64,000 nucleotides of DNA from Sphingomonas sp. Root241 (GCF_001428865.1 NZ_LMIV01000001.1:429776-493775), one strand, 5' to 3'. Shown: positions 44,545 through 54,977, counted from the first letter of the stretch. Notes: generated by a model from the sequence alone, not told the origin. Numbers and translations are program-made.

Positions 44545-47412
44545 ATGAAATCGTTCCTGATGTACTGCAGTGCAGCCACGGTTGCGCTCGCCGCCGCCTC
44601 GATCCCCGCAGCCGCGCAGCAGGTCGCCGCGAGCGCTTCCGCCGCAAAGCCGGTGCCGGTGGCCGAGCTCGTCAAGCGCGTCGACATTCCCTTTGAGGAA
44701 TTCACGCTCAAGAACGGCCTGCGCGTCATCGTCCACACCGATCGCAAGGCGCCGGTCGTCGCGGTGTCGACTTGGTACGATGTCGGATCGAAGCACGAGC
44801 CGCAGGGCAAGACCGGTTTCGCGCATTTGTTCGAGCATCTGATGTTCAACGGTTCGGAAAACGCGCCCGGCGACTTCTTCGAGCCCCTGAAGCAGGTCGG
44901 CGCGACCGATTTCAACGGCACCACCAGCTTCGACCGTACCAATTATTTCGAGACGATCCCCCGCCCGGCGCTCGATCGTGCGCTGTTCCTCGAGAGCGAT
45001 CGCATGGGCTATCTGCTCGGCGCGATCACCCAGGACGTGCTCGACGAGCAGCGTGGCGTTGTCCAGAACGAAAAGCGCCAGGGCGACAACCAGCCTTATG
45101 GCCTCGTCTACTACAAGGTGCTCGAGGAGCTGCTGGCGGGCAGCCCCTATGGCCATAACGTGATCGGATCGATGGCCGATCTCGACGCGGCGAGCCTCGA
45201 CGACGTCAAGAACTGGTTCCGCTCGCATTACGGCCCGAACAACGCCGTGCTGGTGCTCGCCGGCGACGTCGACGCGAAGGAAGCCCGGCCGCTGGTCGAG
45301 AAATATTTCGGCACAATCCCCGCGGGTCCGAAAAGCGTGCTGCCCAAGGTCGAGGTGCCGACGCTGCCGCAGTCCAAGACCGTGGTGATGAAGGACCGCG
45401 TCGCCGCGACGATGATCCTGCGCACCTGGGCGGTGCCCGGCCTGAACGACCCGGAGTCGGTGGCGCTCGACGTGTTCGGCGACGTGCTCGGCGGCCTCGC
45501 CAGCTCGCGGCTCGACAATGCGCTGGTGCGCAAGGACAAGGTCGCGGTCCAGGTCTCGGCCGGCATCCAGTCGATGTCGCAGCTCGGCATCTTCCAGGTC
45601 CAGGCGATCGTGAAGCCCGGCGTCGATGCCAATCTCGTGGCCAAGCGGCTCGATGAGATCGTCGCCGATCTGATCGCGAACGGCCCGACCGCGGACGAAG
45701 TCCAGCGCGTCGCCACCACTGCGGTCTCGGGCCGCATCTCGGGCCTGGAATCGGTCGGCGGCTTCGGCGGCAAGGCCGTCGCATTGGCCTCGGGCGAGCT
45801 CTATTCGGACGACCCCGCCTTCTTCAAGAAGCAGCTCGAAGAGACTGCCCGCGTCACCCCGGCGCAGGTGCAGGCCGCCGGCAGGAAGTGGCTCAGCCGC
45901 CCATCGCTGACGATCATGGTCGAGCCCGGCCAGCGCGAGGCCTATCAGGAAGCGCAGGCCGTCCCCGCCGCAGTCAAGCCGGCCGAAGGCGCGGCCAAGG
46001 CCGAGCCGGTCAAGGGCACCCGCGGCGCATTGCCGGGCGTCTCGCAGATCGGCGATCTCGACTTCCCGGACGTGTCGCGGAGCAAGCTCTCGAACGGCGT
46101 CGAGATCGTCTATGCCAACCGCACTGCGGTGCCGGTCACTCAGGTGGTGATGAGCTTCGACGCCGGCGTCGCCGCCGATCCGGCGAACAAGCTCGGCACG
46201 CAGAACCTGGTTCTGTCGCTGCTCGATGAAGGCACGACCACCAAGGATTCGATCGCCATCGCCGAGGCACGCGAGCGGCTGGGGGCCAGCATCGGCACCG
46301 GCAGCTCGTCGGACCGCACCTATTTGTCGGTGGCCGCGCCGAGCCCCAACCTGCCGGGCGCACTCGACCTGTTCGCCGATGTGGTGCGCAACCCTGCGTT
46401 CGCGCCGGACGAAATCGAGCGCATCCGCGCCACCCAGCTCACCGGAATCGCGCAGGAGCTCACCAGTCCGCAGGGCCTCGCCAGCCGCGCACTGCCGCCG
46501 CTGATCTATGGCCCAGGCAATCCTTATGTGAAGTTGGCCGCCGGTTCGGGCGATCCGGCGGCGGTCAAGTCGCTCACCCGTGACGATCTGCTCGCTTTCT
46601 ATCGGGCGTGGATCCGGCCCGACAAGGCGAAGATCTTCGTGGTCAGCGATCGGCCGCTCGCCGAGGTAAAGGCGGCGCTCGAGGCGCGCTTCGGCAACTG
46701 GAAGGGCGTGGGGGCTGCCGGGGTCAAGGCGTTCACCGTCGCGCCGAAGCAGGTCGCCCCGAAGATCGTGCTGATCGACCGGCCGGATTCACCCCAGTCG
46801 CTGATCCTCGCCGGGCAGATGACTCAGCTCGATCCGTCGAGCGAATTGCTGACCCAGGTCACTGCCAATCAGGTGCTCGGCTCGGGCTTCCTGTCGCGGA
46901 TCAACATGGAACTGCGCGAGAACAAGCATTGGTCCTATGGCGCGCGCGGCGGCTATGACTGGCTCGAAAAGGCGGTGCCCTACACGATCAGCGCGCCCGT
47001 CCAGGCCGACAAGACGGGGGAATCGATCAAGGCGATCCAGCAGCAGGTCGGCGATTTCCTGTCGACGAAGGGCGTCACCGATGCCGAGCTGATTCGCGAG
47101 ATCAACGGCACCACCCGCGAGCTGGCCGGGCGATTCGAGACCTCCGGCGCGGTGCTCTCGGCGATGCAGCAGAACGACCTGCGCAAGCGCCCGGACAATT
47201 TCTACGACACCGTCACGCAAAAATATCGGAGCATGACCGTCGCGCAGCTTGACGCTGCGGCACGCGCGGCTTTGGACCCGAAGAAGTTCGTCTGGGTGGT
47301 CGTGGGCGATGCCGCGAAGGTCAAGCCGCAGCTTGACAGCCTCGGCCTGCCTGTCGAGGTGGTCCCCACAGCGTCGGTAGCGGGCTCTACCGCTGCCGCC
47401 GCGTCGAAGTAA
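44545..47412 (+). CDS. exported M16-family zinc peptidase, two-module
   Basis: A 955-residue periplasmic peptidase built of two M16 halves. A signal peptide ends at AAAQQ (about 25). The first half holds the inverted zinc motif HLFEH (94-98) within GFAHLFEHLMFNGSE and the third ligand Glu downstream near NEKRQGDN. The second half (about 500-950) lacks a zinc motif and is the usual inactive partner, with TLKNG- and LSNGVEIVYANR-type starts. The layout matches PqqL-like proteins. It is divergent from the M28 gene. Confidence 0.93.
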   Translation: MKSFLMYCSAATVALAAASIPAAAQQVAASASAAKPVPVAELVKRVDIPFEEFTLKNGLRVIVHTDRKAPVVAVSTWYDVGSKHEPQGKTGFAHLFEHLMFNGSENAPGDFFEPLKQVGATDFNGTTSFDRTNYFETIPRPALDRALFLESDRMGYLLGAITQDVLDEQRGVVQNEKRQGDNQPYGLVYYKVLEELLAGSPYGHNVIGSMADLDAASLDDVKNWFRSHYGPNNAVLVLAGDVDAKEARPLVEKYFGTIPAGPKSVLPKVEVPTLPQSKTVVMKDRVAATMILRTWAVPGLNDPESVALDVFGDVLGGLASSRLDNALVRKDKVAVQVSAGIQSMSQLGIFQVQAIVKPGVDANLVAKRLDEIVADLIANGPTADEVQRVATTAVSGRISGLESVGGFGGKAVALASGELYSDDPAFFKKQLEETARVTPAQVQAAGRKWLSRPSLTIMVEPGQREAYQEAQAVPAAVKPAEGAAKAEPVKGTRGALPGVSQIGDLDFPDVSRSKLSNGVEIVYANRTAVPVTQVVMSFDAGVAADPANKLGTQNLVLSLLDEGTTTKDSIAIAEARERLGASIGTGSSSDRTYLSVAAPSPNLPGALDLFADVVRNPAFAPDEIERIRATQLTGIAQELTSPQGLASRALPPLIYGPGNPYVKLAAGSGDPAAVKSLTRDDLLAFYRAWIRPDKAKIFVVSDRPLAEVKAALEARFGNWKGVGAAGVKAFTVAPKQVAPKIVLIDRPDSPQSLILAGQMTQLDPSSELLTQVTANQVLGSGFLSRINMELRENKHWSYGARGGYDWLEKAVPYTISAPVQADKTGESIKAIQQQVGDFLSTKGVTDAELIREINGTTRELAGRFETSGAVLSAMQQNDLRKRPDNFYDTVTQKYRSMTVAQLDAAARAALDPKKFVWVVVGDAAKVKPQLDSLGLPVEVVPTASVAGSTAAAASK

Positions 47413-47434
47413 TTTCGGGATCAGGAGAGACGAT

Positions 47435-47734
47435 ATGGCGAATGTCGATGGCAGCTGGAACACGGTGACCAAGTCGCCGATGGGCGACCAGCAGGCAGTG
47501 CTCACGGTGCAGAGCGCGGGCGACAGCTTCACCGGAAATTTCTCGGGCGGCCTCGGCACCACCGACATCAAGGACGGCAAGGTCGATGGCGACACGCTGA
47601 ACTTCTCGCTCGACATCACCGTGCCGATGCCGATGACGCTCACCGTCGAGGCGACCGTCGATGGCGACAACCTCAACGGCACCGTCACCGCGGGTGCGTT
47701 CGGCAGCTTCCCGATCACGGGCACGCGCGGCTGA
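47435..47734 (+). CDS. small beta-rich conserved hypothetical protein
   Basis: A 99-residue protein without signal or membrane segment. Regular alternating hydrophobic/polar strands (AVLTVQSAGDSFTGNFSGG, LNFSLDITVPMPMTLTVEAT, LNGTVTAGAFGSFPITG) suggest a small antiparallel beta-barrel. The start ATG follows CAGGAGAGACGAT. It is 22 bases after the M16 gene on the same strand and is followed by a good terminator, so it is probably the end of that operon. Confidence 0.75.
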   Translation: MANVDGSWNTVTKSPMGDQQAVLTVQSAGDSFTGNFSGGLGTTDIKDGKVDGDTLNFSLDITVPMPMTLTVEATVDGDNLNGTVTAGAFGSFPITGTRG

Positions 47735-47750
47735 GGTTTCGCTTGGAGTG

Positions 47751-47795
47751 AAAGAAAAGGGGCTCGCTTCCGAAAGGAGGCGGGCCCTTTTCTTT
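47751..47795 (+). terminator. intrinsic terminator
   Basis: AAAGAAAAGGGGCTCGC pairs with GCGGGCCCTTTTCTTT around a short loop, with an A-run before and a T-rich run after, so it could act in both directions. It lies 17 bases after the small beta-rich gene. Confidence 0.8.
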
Positions 47796-47818
47796 TGGGG
47801 TGATCGCTAACCAAAATC

Positions 47819-47924
47819 GTCACCCCGGCCTTGTGCCGGGGTCCACTATGCCGCTGGCGAGGCCCTCACACCTCGAGCCCTTCGCTCGGGTGCCCGGTGG
47901 ATCCCGGCACAAGGCCGGGATGAC
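47819..47924. repeat. REP-like intergenic palindrome, family A copy 2
   Basis: Begins GTCACCCCGGCCTTGTGCCG and ends CGGCACAAGGCCGGGATGAC, about 22-base inverse arms, with a different 60-base centre than the copy at 10387. It directly abuts the end of purK. Confidence 0.85.
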
Positions 47925-47926
47925 GG

Positions 47927-49011
47927 CTAGCTATCCCGCGCGAGCTGCCGCCTCACCCGCGTCACATGCCCCATCTTCCTGCCCGGCCGGGCATTACCCT
48001 TGCCATAGAGATGCAGATGCGCCGCCGGTTCGGCGAGCAGCTCCGCCCATTGGTCGGCATCGCTGCCGATCAGGTTGATCATCTCGACATGGCTGCCGGT
48101 GAGCGCTGTGGAGCCCAGCGGCAGGCCGCAGATCGCGCGGATATGGTTCTCGAACTGCGAGGTCTCGGCGCCTTCGATCGTCCAGTGCCCCGAATTGTGC
48201 ACCCGCGGCGCCATCTCGTTGAACACGGGGCCATCGTCGGTCGCGAAGAATTCGAGCGTCAGTACGCCGACATGACCGAGCGCCTCCGCGACGCGTCCGG
48301 CGAGCGTGGCGGCTTCGGTCCAATGCCGCGCGATCTCGGCGGGGGCGGGGAGCGAGGAACGGGCGAGGATTCCCTCCTTGTGTTCGTTCCATGGCGGCGG
48401 ATAGCTGGTCAGCGCGCCGTCGAGCCCGCGCACCGTGATGATCGAGAATTCGTGGCTGAACTGCACGAACCCCTCGAGGATCGCCGGCCGCTCGCCGATT
48501 TCGGCCCAGGCCGCCTCGGCCTCGGCGGCGTCGCGGATGCGCACTTGGCCCTTGCCGTCATAGCCCAATCGCAGCGTCTTGAGGATCGCCGGTGCGCCGA
48601 TCTGGTCGACGGCTGTCTCCAATTCTTCGAGCGTCGAGACCGGCGCCCAGGGTGCGGTCCGCCCGCCCAGCGCGCCGACGAAAGCCTTTTCGCGCGCACG
48701 GTCCTGCGCGATCGACAGGCTCTGCGGGCCGGGCCGCACCGGCACCTTGCCCGACAGATATTCGACCGGTCCGATCGCGATATTCTCGAACTCGTAGGTC
48801 ACCACGTCGGTCTGGCCGGCAACTTCGTCGAGCACGATGCGGCTGTGATAATCTGCCCGGGTGTAGCTGGACGCGGTCTGCGCGGCGACGCTTTCGGCAT
48901 CGGGTGCGAGGACGTGGGTGCGGTAGCCGAGCTGCGCCGCGGCGACCGCGAGCATCCGCCCGAGCTGGCCGCCACCGAGAATGCCGATGATCGATCCGGG
49001 AGGCAGCGCAG

Positions 49012-49015
<4 letters not shown>
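47927..49015 (-). CDS. purK: N5-carboxyaminoimidazole ribonucleotide synthase
   Basis: A 362-residue ATP-grasp enzyme making N5-CAIR in purine synthesis. The N-terminus [19 protein letters not shown] is canonical; [48 protein letters not shown] and [16 protein letters not shown] follow as expected. The ATG at 49015 overlaps the purE stop (ATGA), so purE and purK are translationally coupled. Confidence 0.96.
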
Positions 49016-49497
<482 letters not shown>

Positions 49498-49552
49498 GCC
49501 TGCCCCGTCTTCAGGAAGCGTGGGTTGTTAGAGGGGAGGGAACAACAAGACA

Positions 49553-49683
49553 ATCCTCCCCGGGACGGGGAGGGGGGCCATGCGCAGCATGGTGGAGGGG
49601 GCTCTCCGCCACGGACTCCCTTGCGACACTCCCCCTCCACCACTCGCTACGCGAGCGGTCCCCCTCCCCGTTCCGGGGAGGAT
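49553..49683. repeat. long inverted repeat, family B copy 2
   Basis: Ends ATCCTCCCCGG and CCGGGGAGGAT are perfect 11-base inverses; inside are CATGGTGGAGGGGGCT and CTCCCCCTCCACCACT, approximate inverses. It occupies the gap between gpmA and purE and reaches the stop of gpmA. Related to the element at 23094. Confidence 0.8.
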
Positions 49684-49687
49684 CTGA

Positions 49688-50374
49688 TTATCGCTCGCTC
49701 AGATAATAGCGGTCGGTCGCCGTCAGCCCCTCGTCCAGCTCGTAGACGATCGGCTGGCCCGTCGGGATCTCGAGATTGACGATCTCCTCGTCCGGGATCC
49801 CCGACAGATGCTTGACCAAGGCCCGCAGCGAATTGCCGTGTGCCGAGATCAGCACGCGCTTGCCCGCGCGGATCTCGGGCGCGATCCGCTCTTCCCAATA
49901 CGGCAGAACCCGCGCGATCGTGTCCTTCAGGCTCTCGGTCTGCGGGATCGGCACGCCGTGATAGCGCAGGTCCTTCGCCAGGTCCCAGGGCGAACCCTCC
50001 TCGGGCAGCGGCGGCGGGATGTCGAAGCTGCGGCGCCAGATCTTGACCTGCTCGTCGCCGTGCAGCGCCGCGGTCTCGGCTTTGTTGAGCCCGGTGAGCC
50101 CGCCATAATGGCGCTCGTTCAATTTCCAGCTCTTCTCGGTCGGCAGCCACAGCCGCCCCATCGCCTCGAGCGAAAGGTTCAGCGTCTTGATTGCTCTGGA
50201 CTGGAAGCTGGTGAAGGTCAGGTCGAAATCGAGCCCCTTTTCCTTCATCAGCTCGCCCGCCGCCCAGGCTTCCTTGACGCCCAGCTCGGTCAGGTCGACG
50301 TCCCACCAACCGGTGAAGCGGTTCTCGAGATTCCAGGCCGACTGGCCGTGGCGGATCAGGACGAGCTTGGGCAT
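49688..50374 (-). CDS. gpmA: 2,3-bisphosphoglycerate-dependent phosphoglycerate mutase
   Basis: A 228-residue glycolytic enzyme interconverting 3- and 2-phosphoglycerate. The phospho-His motif is [10 protein letters not shown] (His9), followed by [11 protein letters not shown], the site [16 protein letters not shown] and the second His in [11 protein letters not shown]. The length is slightly short of the 250-residue enteric enzyme, which is usual for alphaproteobacteria. AGGAGG precedes the ATG at 50374. Confidence 0.95.
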   Translation of the reverse strand: MPKLVLIRHGQSAWNLENRFTGWWDVDLTELGVKEAWAAGELMKEKGLDFDLTFTSFQSRAIKTLNLSLEAMGRLWLPTEKSWKLNERHYGGLTGLNKAETAALHGDEQVKIWRRSFDIPPPLPEEGSPWDLAKDLRYHGVPIPQTESLKDTIARVLPYWEERIAPEIRAGKRVLISAHGNSLRALVKHLSGIPDEEIVNLEIPTGQPIVYELDEGLTATDRYYLSER

Positions 50375-50444
50375 GGGGCCTCCTTGCAACACTTTGCGCA
50401 GGTCCTTAGCGACTGCGGCGGCGCGAACAAGCGGGAGACAGCCA

Positions 50445-51164
50445 ATGGCGATCGTTCGGCAGACCCTGGTCTATGACGGCCCCGGCGGTCCGTTCGAGGG
50501 CGTGGCGGCATGGGACGATGCAGTCGCGGGGCCGCACCCCTGCGTGCTCGTATTGCCCAATGTGCTGGGCCAGAAGGAGGCGGATAACCTCAAAGCCGAT
50601 GCGCTGGCCGGTCTGGGCTATGTCGCGCTCGCCGCCGATCTGTTCGGGCAGGGCAAGCGCACCACGCTGCAGGTCGAAGACCGCAGCCGCTACATGGACG
50701 AACTGAACGCCGATCGCGCGTTGCTCCGCGATCGCCTGGCGGTCTCCCTCGCGGCGCTCACTGGACTGCCTCAGGCGGACCCTGACAAGGCCGCCGCGAT
50801 CGGCTTCTGCTTCGGCGGCAAATGCGTGCTCGACATGGCGCGCGCCGGGCTCGGCATTCGCGGCGGTATTTCCTTCCACGGCGTGTACGACCCACCCGAA
50901 CATGCCGGCGTATCGCCGATCACGGCGAAATTGCTGATCTGCCACGGCTGGGACGATCCGATCTCGCCGCCCGAGGCGACGGTCGCACTTGCCGAGGAAC
51001 TCACGACGCGCGGCGCCGACTGGCAGCTCCATGTCTATGGCCATGCCGGCCATGCCTTCACCGATGTCGGCAGGGCGGGTCCGGGCAATATCGCTTACGA
51101 ACCGCGTGCCGATCGCCGCAGCTGGCAGGCGATGGCGGACTTCCTCGCGGAGTTGTTTCGCTAG
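50445..51164 (+). CDS. dienelactone hydrolase family protein
   Basis: A 239-residue alpha/beta hydrolase. The nucleophile is Cys122 in GFCFGGKC, the acid is in CHGWDDP, and the His is in [10 protein letters not shown], forming the dienelactone-hydrolase triad. The substrate is unknown; relatives act on dienelactones or on small toxic esters. The ATG at 50445 is preceded by GGGAGA. It is divergent from gpmA. Confidence 0.88.
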   Translation: MAIVRQTLVYDGPGGPFEGVAAWDDAVAGPHPCVLVLPNVLGQKEADNLKADALAGLGYVALAADLFGQGKRTTLQVEDRSRYMDELNADRALLRDRLAVSLAALTGLPQADPDKAAAIGFCFGGKCVLDMARAGLGIRGGISFHGVYDPPEHAGVSPITAKLLICHGWDDPISPPEATVALAEELTTRGADWQLHVYGHAGHAFTDVGRAGPGNIAYEPRADRRSWQAMADFLAELFR

Positions 51165-51361
51165 GCGCCATCTCGCTGCGGTCACTGGCTGAGCCGTCTA
51201 GTCGTCCACCGCACCACCGCGACGTTCAACCATGCGAAGAGGCTCGCCCGAACATCGGCCGTGAGCGGCCGTTCCGCTATCGGCTCATCTGCAGTCGATG
51301 GGAGGTAGGCTTCCGAGCATAGGGAGCTTTCGTGATACGCGTGCGGACATGGTCGACTTGA

Positions 51362-52624
51362 TCAACCGCCGCGCTCGGTGGCGAGCCGCAACAGCCGTCC
51401 ATTGCTGGCATCTTCTAGGAGCCACAACGCACCGTCCGGAGCGACCATGACGGCGCGAATGCGCGCGCCCATGTCCCAGCGCTCGGCCTCCCGCGCGGCC
51501 GTACCGGTGAAGGCGATGCGGATCAGCGCCGTCGATGCGAGGCCGCCGATGAACGCCGAGCCGCGCCACTGCGGGAACATGTTGCCACGGTAGAAAGCAA
51601 GGCCAGCGGGCGCGATGACCGGATCCCAATAGAGCGCGGGTTCATGGAAGTCGGGGCGGGTGGGGTGCCTGGCGATCGGCGTGCCGTCGTAATTCTTGCC
51701 GTACGACACCAGCGGCCAGCCGTAATTGCTGCCCGGCTCGATCAGGTTGAGCTCGTCGCCGCCCTGCGGACCCATCTCGGTTTCCCACAGCCGCCCCTCG
51801 GAATCGAAGGCGAGACCATAGGGATTGCGGTGGCCGGTCGACCAAGTTTCGGCGGGCGTCAAATTGGGGCTGGGGATCGCGACCTGGCGCGCCTTCGCCT
51901 TGGCGGCGGCGCCGGTATTTTCGGGCGGATCGATCACGCCGATCGTGGTCGATCCGGTCTTGCCCGCGCCGGGATTGCCCGGCGCGGGCTTGCCGTCGAG
52001 CGTGAGCCGCAAGATCTTGCCCAGCGCCTGATCTGGGTCCTGCGCCGGATCGAAGCGCTGGCGCTCGCCCGAGGTGAGGAACAGATATTGCCCGTCGGGC
52101 GAGAAGGCGATGTACCCGCCGAACTGTCCGCCCGCGCCACGCGGCAGCTGGCGCCAGATCACTCGCAGGTTTTGCAGCACCGGTCCGCCCGCCGCCGTGG
52201 CGAGCGTCGCCTTTGCGAGCGCCAGGCCGTCGCCGCCCTCGCCCGGCTCGGAATAAGTGAGATAGATTTGTCGATCCTGCGCGAACGCGGGTGAAGTGGC
52301 GACGAACAGCAGGCCGCCTTGCCCTTCGTAATGTACGGTGGGGACGCCGCCGATTTCGGTCTTGCCGCCCGCTGGCGTGACCAGCCAGAGATACCCGGTC
52401 TTTTCGGTCACCAGCATCGTCCGGTCGGGCAGGAAGGCAAGCGCCCAAGGCATGTCGAACGTCGCGACAGGCGTCGTCTTGAACGGCTTGTTCGCACTGG
52501 GCTTCGACGCGCCGTAATTGACCGGCGGCGAGGCCTTTTCGGCCTTGGGTGCCGGGTCATTGGCGGACGAGCCGCACCCCGCCAGCGAGAGCAGGACAAG
52601 ACCGGTCAGGGCAGGACGCAACAT
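51362..52624 (-). CDS. PQQ-dependent aldose sugar dehydrogenase, lipoprotein
   Basis: A 420-residue six-bladed propeller related to soluble aldose dehydrogenase YliI. The signal ends in LSLAGC (lipidated Cys17). After an Ala/Pro/Lys linker the domain begins PWALAFLPDRTMLVTEK; VAYEGQGGLLF-like, YLTYSEPGEGG, HRNPYGLAFDSEGRLWETEMGPQGGDE (in parts) and GSNYGWPLV are conserved with that family. PQQ is the known cofactor, so this enzyme could oxidise glucose in the periplasm, like the cassette at 10-14 kb. The 197 bases before its end (51165-51361) show nothing recognisable. Confidence 0.9.
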   Translation of the reverse strand: MLRPALTGLVLLSLAGCGSSANDPAPKAEKASPPVNYGASKPSANKPFKTTPVATFDMPWALAFLPDRTMLVTEKTGYLWLVTPAGGKTEIGGVPTVHYEGQGGLLFVATSPAFAQDRQIYLTYSEPGEGGDGLALAKATLATAAGGPVLQNLRVIWRQLPRGAGGQFGGYIAFSPDGQYLFLTSGERQRFDPAQDPDQALGKILRLTLDGKPAPGNPGAGKTGSTTIGVIDPPENTGAAAKAKARQVAIPSPNLTPAETWSTGHRNPYGLAFDSEGRLWETEMGPQGGDELNLIEPGSNYGWPLVSYGKNYDGTPIARHPTRPDFHEPALYWDPVIAPAGLAFYRGNMFPQWRGSAFIGGLASTALIRIAFTGTAAREAERWDMGARIRAVMVAPDGALWLLEDASNGRLLRLATERGG

Positions 52625-52669
52625 CGAGGATCCTTCGGCAGGAGTGGAGGACGTACCCGGCAGACGCGA

Positions 52670-52873
52670 TCAGGCCAACGCGGCATCCGGCAGCGCCCGG
52701 ATCGGTTCGTTCCACAAGGTTAACCCGGATATCACTGCGGCGATCACCGCCAGCACCTTACCCAGCGTTATCCACCTGCGCCGGACTGCCGCAGATTCCG
52801 CAGCGCGCGCCTCGGCTTTCGCACTCGCTGCGACTGTGTTCATATTATCAGATGGGCGATGACTCTGGCTCAT
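52670..52873 (-). CDS. small single-pass membrane protein, possibly shortened
   Basis: A 67-residue protein: a polar N-terminal half with VAASAKAEARAAESAAVRRR, then one membrane segment (about 38-56, ITLGKVLAVIAAVISGLTLW) and a short tail. Sphingomonad proteins with this beginning are usually, as I recall, longer after the LTLWN segment, so this copy may be truncated. The start at 52873 has GGTGGA ahead; the first ATG may also be 15 bases upstream in frame. Confidence 0.5.
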   Translation of the reverse strand: MSQSHRPSDNMNTVAASAKAEARAAESAAVRRRWITLGKVLAVIAAVISGLTLWNEPIRALPDAALA

Positions 52874-53065
52874 AATGTCTTCCACCACCTGCCGCGCAGA
52901 CCGTCAAGCAATCGCCAATAGAGTTCTTGCGCCGGCCGCTGAGCCTCCGGCGGTCGCGGATGGCGAGCCCGGAGGGCCGTCATTCGATCAGCTTTGCGCG
53001 GAACGGCAGCCAACGACCCAATCGGTCCGTCGAGGCGATACGCGAAAGCGGTCTTCCCGCCGCAT

Positions 53066-54184
53066 TCAGGCGAACGCGCTCTTGGGAATATGCGTGATGC
53101 GGCACGCGAGATCGGCCTCGCCCGACGCGACGACATAGTGGTCGCCGACATCCGCGATCCCGGTCGTGAACACCACGTCCCGGACATACATCTTGTCCTC
53201 GATCGGGCGGGTGAGATCAGGCGCCGCTTCCAGTAGCGGCCGATGCTCGGTCCGTAACACCTTCGCCGGGTCGTCCCGATCCAGGATCGACCAATAGGTG
53301 CGATAGATGCCGACGATCTCCTTGGGCTCGACACCATGCCAGAGCGTCAGCCAGCCCTGATCGGTGAGGATCGGCGGCGTGCCGCCGCCCATGCGTGCGG
53401 TGGCGATCGTTGCGGCGTGCGGTCGAATGCCGGGCTCGCGATGCGGCTTCCAGTGCAGCGCGTCGGGCGAAGTGGCGAGGTTGATCGCAGGGCCGGCGCG
53501 CCATTCGCTGCCCGGCGGATAGGCGAAATAGAGATCGCCGAGCGGCCGGGTCTGCGCCCAGAACTTGCCGCCGATCAGCCCCTCGAAGATCAGCATGTCC
53601 TTGTTCTGGTGATCGAGCACCACGTCCTCGAAGGCGAAGTCGAGGCCGTTCCGGGAGCTGTACAAGGTAGTGGAATGGCGCTCGGGGCTGACCGAGCAGG
53701 TCGTCATCAGCCAGCGATCGCCGACTTTCGACACCCGCGCGTCCTCCACGCCATAGCATTGGAAGCTGCCCTGCGGCGCGATCGCCTTGTCATAGTGCAC
53801 CGCGACGACCTCGAGTCCGTCGGGTGTCAGTTCGACCGGCAGGATCCACGACAGAGAGGTGAGGGCCATCACCTTCCAGCGTCCACCCCGGATCAGGAAC
53901 TTCCGCGGATCGGAGGTATCGACGAGCTCTAGCGGCCAGGCATCGAGCACGAACTTGCCTTCGTGCCATCGGATCGCGTGGATGTGCCCGTCGAATATCG
54001 GCTGGCGCAAAGCCTCGGCGACGCGGACGAAGATCGCGAGATTGCCGTTGGGCAGCCGGGTCAGCCCCGGATTGAAGGCGCCGAGCACATAGGTGTCGGC
54101 GTCCAATTGCCCGGCCAATGGCGAGCGCCACAGGTCTACGTCGTCGGGGCCGAAGACCAGTCGATCGACGGGGAAACCGCTCAT
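53066..54184 (-). CDS. glycoside hydrolase/phosphorylase family 130
   Basis: A 372-residue five-bladed propeller of family GH130, whose known members phosphorolyse or hydrolyse beta-mannosides. Features include GAFNPGLTRLPNGNLAIFVR, the core YGVEDARVSKV, HQNKDMLIFEG and GGGTPPILTDQGWL, which position catalytic Asp/Glu and phosphate-binding Arg/His residues in the family. The exact substrate is unknown. The start overlaps the stop of the upstream SDR gene as ATGA. The 192 bases after its end (52874-53065) hold only a spacer. Confidence 0.88.
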   Translation of the reverse strand: MSGFPVDRLVFGPDDVDLWRSPLAGQLDADTYVLGAFNPGLTRLPNGNLAIFVRVAEALRQPIFDGHIHAIRWHEGKFVLDAWPLELVDTSDPRKFLIRGGRWKVMALTSLSWILPVELTPDGLEVVAVHYDKAIAPQGSFQCYGVEDARVSKVGDRWLMTTCSVSPERHSTTLYSSRNGLDFAFEDVVLDHQNKDMLIFEGLIGGKFWAQTRPLGDLYFAYPPGSEWRAGPAINLATSPDALHWKPHREPGIRPHAATIATARMGGGTPPILTDQGWLTLWHGVEPKEIVGIYRTYWSILDRDDPAKVLRTEHRPLLEAAPDLTRPIEDKMYVRDVVFTTGIADVGDHYVVASGEADLACRITHIPKSAFA

Positions 54185-54957
54185 TCGGCGATGCGGGGCT
54201 CCACCCGCATCGTGGAGACGACGGTGCGCCGCGGCTGCGTGAGCATGAAGTGGGCGGCGGCGGCGATGTCCTCGGCGCGGAGCATCTTCGCCTCGGCGAT
54301 CATCGCGCGCTGCTTGTCGACCGGAATGTCGGGAAGCTGCATGTCGGTGCCGACCAGCCCGGGCTCGATGATTCCGACCTTGATGTCCTTCTTCGCGAGC
54401 TCCTTGCGCAGCGCGTCGGCAAAGGCCTCAACCCCGGTCTTGGTCGCGGTGTAGACCGTCGAGCTGGCCTCGCGGGAGACCGCGGACATCGAGCCGATGA
54501 TGACGATGTCGCTGCCCGCCTCGAGATGATCGAGCGCACGACGGCCGGTGGTGAGGAAGGAAGTCAGGTTGGTGTCGACGAGGTAGCGGATGTTCTCGAC
54601 CTCGGCCTCTTCGAGCGCGCCGATCGGCAGGCCGGCGTTGAGCACGAGGATGTCGAGACCGCCCAGAAAGCGCACCCCTTCCTCGACGAAACGGTCGATA
54701 TCCTCCTGGCGAGTAAGATCGATGTTGATTCCGTCGCCTTCGCCCACTTCGCGGATGCGCGCTAGCGCGTCGTCGAGATGCTCGGGGGTGCGCCCGCAGA
54801 CGAAGACTTTGGCGCCCTCGCTCGCGAGCAGGATGGCGATCGCCCGGCCGATGCCGGTGGTGCCGCCGGTGATCAGCACGCGCTTGCCGGAAAGCCCCGG
54901 CTGCTCGGTATGCGCATCGGACAAGTCGCGGACGGGCGGTTCGGCAAGGTCGGTCAT
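54181..54957 (-). CDS. short-chain dehydrogenase/reductase
   Basis: A 258-residue NAD(P)-dependent SDR. The Rossmann motif is TGGTTGIGRAIA (about 35-46), the NAG motif is LVLNAGLP, the catalytic Ser is in IIGSMSAVSR and the Tyr/Lys pair is YTATKTG. The C-terminal IEPGLVGTDM is typical of the classical subfamily. The ATG at 54957 has AAAGGAGAG ahead. A near-consensus EcfG promoter lies 21-45 bases upstream, so it may be induced in the general stress response together with GH130. Confidence 0.9.
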   Translation of the reverse strand: MTDLAEPPVRDLSDAHTEQPGLSGKRVLITGGTTGIGRAIAILLASEGAKVFVCGRTPEHLDDALARIREVGEGDGINIDLTRQEDIDRFVEEGVRFLGGLDILVLNAGLPIGALEEAEVENIRYLVDTNLTSFLTTGRRALDHLEAGSDIVIIGSMSAVSREASSTVYTATKTGVEAFADALRKELAKKDIKVGIIEPGLVGTDMQLPDIPVDKQRAMIAEAKMLRAEDIAAAAHFMLTQPRRTVVSTMRVEPRIAE

Positions 54958-54977
54958 ATGCTCTCCTTTGCAGTCGT

